From contig CAYJDG010000057.1 in the NCBI GenBank assembly GCA_964368875.1, positions 1-13,107 of the forward strand: DNA of 13,107 nucleotides, in the 5' to 3' direction. The translations under genes and the position numbers were made by a program. The notes beneath the pieces are model-generated. The model was not told the origin of the DNA, searched no databases, and saw nothing but the letters and a program-made list of their open reading frames with translations. The stretch is from CAYJDG01 sp964368875 (GTDB lineage: Bacteria; Pseudomonadota; Alphaproteobacteria; Micavibrionales; Micavibrionaceae). This document shows positions 12,134-13,107 of the stretch, piece by piece. Position 1 is the first letter of the stretch; each line of letters starts with the position of its first letter.

Positions 12134-13107
12134 ATGATCCGCCTAATTTTACTTAGCTTAGTCATGATTGGCCTCGCCACCGCGATGGCTAGCCCGGCAT
12201 ATGCCAAAAAAGATCCGGATTTTTTCGGAGTGTATACCGCCACGCTCGATGGACGTAATGTGCAGAAGGTTCTGGCAAGCCCCACGCAGCAGATGACGCA
12301 TGTGCGTCCATCACCTGACGGGCAATGGGTGACCCTCACCCGGTATAACCAGCGCGGCTTTTTCAGTGGCGTGGCAGAGGAAGAAGGCGGTTACTTCAAC
12401 ACAGAGATCATGGTCGCGCGCGCCGACGGATCTGACCTGCACAGCGTCATCCCGCCCAAGAAAGGCGTGATCGCCGCCAATAGCAACTGGAGCGATGACG
12501 GCAAAAGCCTGATTTATATCTCGACTGACACGCCGGATCACAGGCCGCAGATCAACCGTGTCGATTTACAGACACGCCAGATCACCCGCCTGCAGATCCC
12601 GGCGACGTTGAATCCGACCGATCCTGACTGGCATGGACCGCAGCTGGTCTTTCCATCCAAGAGCGATACGGCTGACGCTCTGTGGCTCATGAATATGGAT
12701 GGGACCACCCTGCGGCAACTGACATTCCCGCAAGGTTTTGACGAAGATGAGCGCGGCGGATTTAATTTCGGCGATTACGATCCAAAATTCTCACCGGACG
12801 GCACCAAGATCGCGTTCATGCGGTACTTTGGCAAAGAGACATGGCGCATTTACGTGATCGATGTCGCGAGCGGCGAAGAGACCCTGCTCTCACATGGCAA
12901 CGGGGCCGATACTATTCCTGAATGGTCGGGCGACGGAGAGAAATTAATCTTCTGGCACGTCGACCGCGCCGATCTGCCCGCAACCGGAATCTATACGATG
13001 CGCCCGGATGGCAGCGACCGCACGATGATCCCCCTGCCCCGCGGTTTGCTGCACGGTCACCCGGTTTTCTGGCCGGGGAGCGGATCGGATGCACACGCAC
13101 GGTTCAT
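12134..13107 (+). CDS. Secreted TolB-like beta-propeller protein (partial, 3' end outside)
   Basis: The frame opened by ATG 12134 has no stop up to the window end and gives 324 residues. A Sec signal peptide (L-I-L-L-S-L-V-M-I-G-L-A, cleavage after A-Y-A at 22-24) is followed by PD40/WD40-like blades as in TolB and related periplasmic propellers: P-S-P-D-G-Q-W-V-T-L-T (59-69), W-S-D-D-G-K-S-L-I-Y-I (119-129), F-S-P-D-G-T-K-I-A-F-M (219-229) and W-S-G-D-G-E-K-L-I-F-W (264-274). Two M-D/P-D-G-S/T connectors (D-G-T-T-L-R-Q-L-T; D-G-S-D-R-T-M-I) also match the family. No tolQRA or pal gene is nearby, so it is probably a stand-alone periplasmic propeller rather than the Tol-Pal TolB; its partner is unknown. 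The Shine-Dalgarno is weak. It follows the 108-aa secreted protein gene by 45 bp. Confidence 0.88.
   Translation, partial: MIRLILLSLVMIGLATAMASPAYAKKDPDFFGVYTATLDGRNVQKVLASPTQQMTHVRPSPDGQWVTLTRYNQRGFFSGVAEEEGGYFNTEIMVARADGSDLHSVIPPKKGVIAANSNWSDDGKSLIYISTDTPDHRPQINRVDLQTRQITRLQIPATLNPTDPDWHGPQLVFPSKSDTADALWLMNMDGTTLRQLTFPQGFDEDERGGFNFGDYDPKFSPDGTKIAFMRYFGKETWRIYVIDVASGEETLLSHGNGADTIPEWSGDGEKLIFWHVDRADLPATGIYTMRPDGSDRTMIPLPRGLLHGHPVFWPGSGSDAHARF

Overview
The window looks like part of an alphaproteobacterial chromosome, about 55-58% GC in its core genes. The support is a DUF2336 protein (a family found almost only in Alphaproteobacteria), the forms of pgk, amn and ftsY, and a cluster of GANTC sites (the CcrM methylation target) in one promoter region. 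I cannot fix the order; a Rhodospirillales- or Micavibrio-like lineage is only a guess. A run of 100 Ns inside ftsY marks this as a draft or metagenome assembly.

Layout. Positions 1-1969 (+): the 3' end of an unknown gene, a small lipoprotein and phosphoglycerate kinase (pgk), probably one transcription unit. Positions 2004-3122 (-): a DUF2336 protein. Positions 3123-3402: a 280-bp intergenic region with four GANTC sites and a perfect 7-bp inverted repeat. It leads into an 88-aa disordered protein (+) that ends at the clearest rho-independent terminator in the window. Positions 3728-5266 (-): AMP nucleosidase (amn). Positions 5403-5762 (+): an AT-rich orphan gene unlike its neighbours. Positions 5874-7985 (+): a secreted HAF-repeat protein with a C-terminal autotransporter beta-barrel, converging with ftsY (7990-8904, -), whose GTPase core is lost in the assembly gap. 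Positions 8983-11583 (-): a large protein with seven tandem repeats of about 57 residues and a Gly-rich acidic tail. Positions 11762-12088 (+): a small secreted protein. Positions 12134-13107 (+): a secreted TolB-like beta-propeller protein that runs off the window.

Functionally the window mixes housekeeping genes (pgk in glycolysis, amn in purine nucleotide turnover, ftsY in SRP-dependent membrane targeting) with envelope or exported proteins (lipoprotein, autotransporter, two proteins with signal peptides). No single pathway or defence system joins them. The most unusual element is the seven-repeat protein. I do not recognise it as a named family, and its beta-beta-beta-alpha repeat with a V-N-x-N-S-W motif is what I would follow up first.
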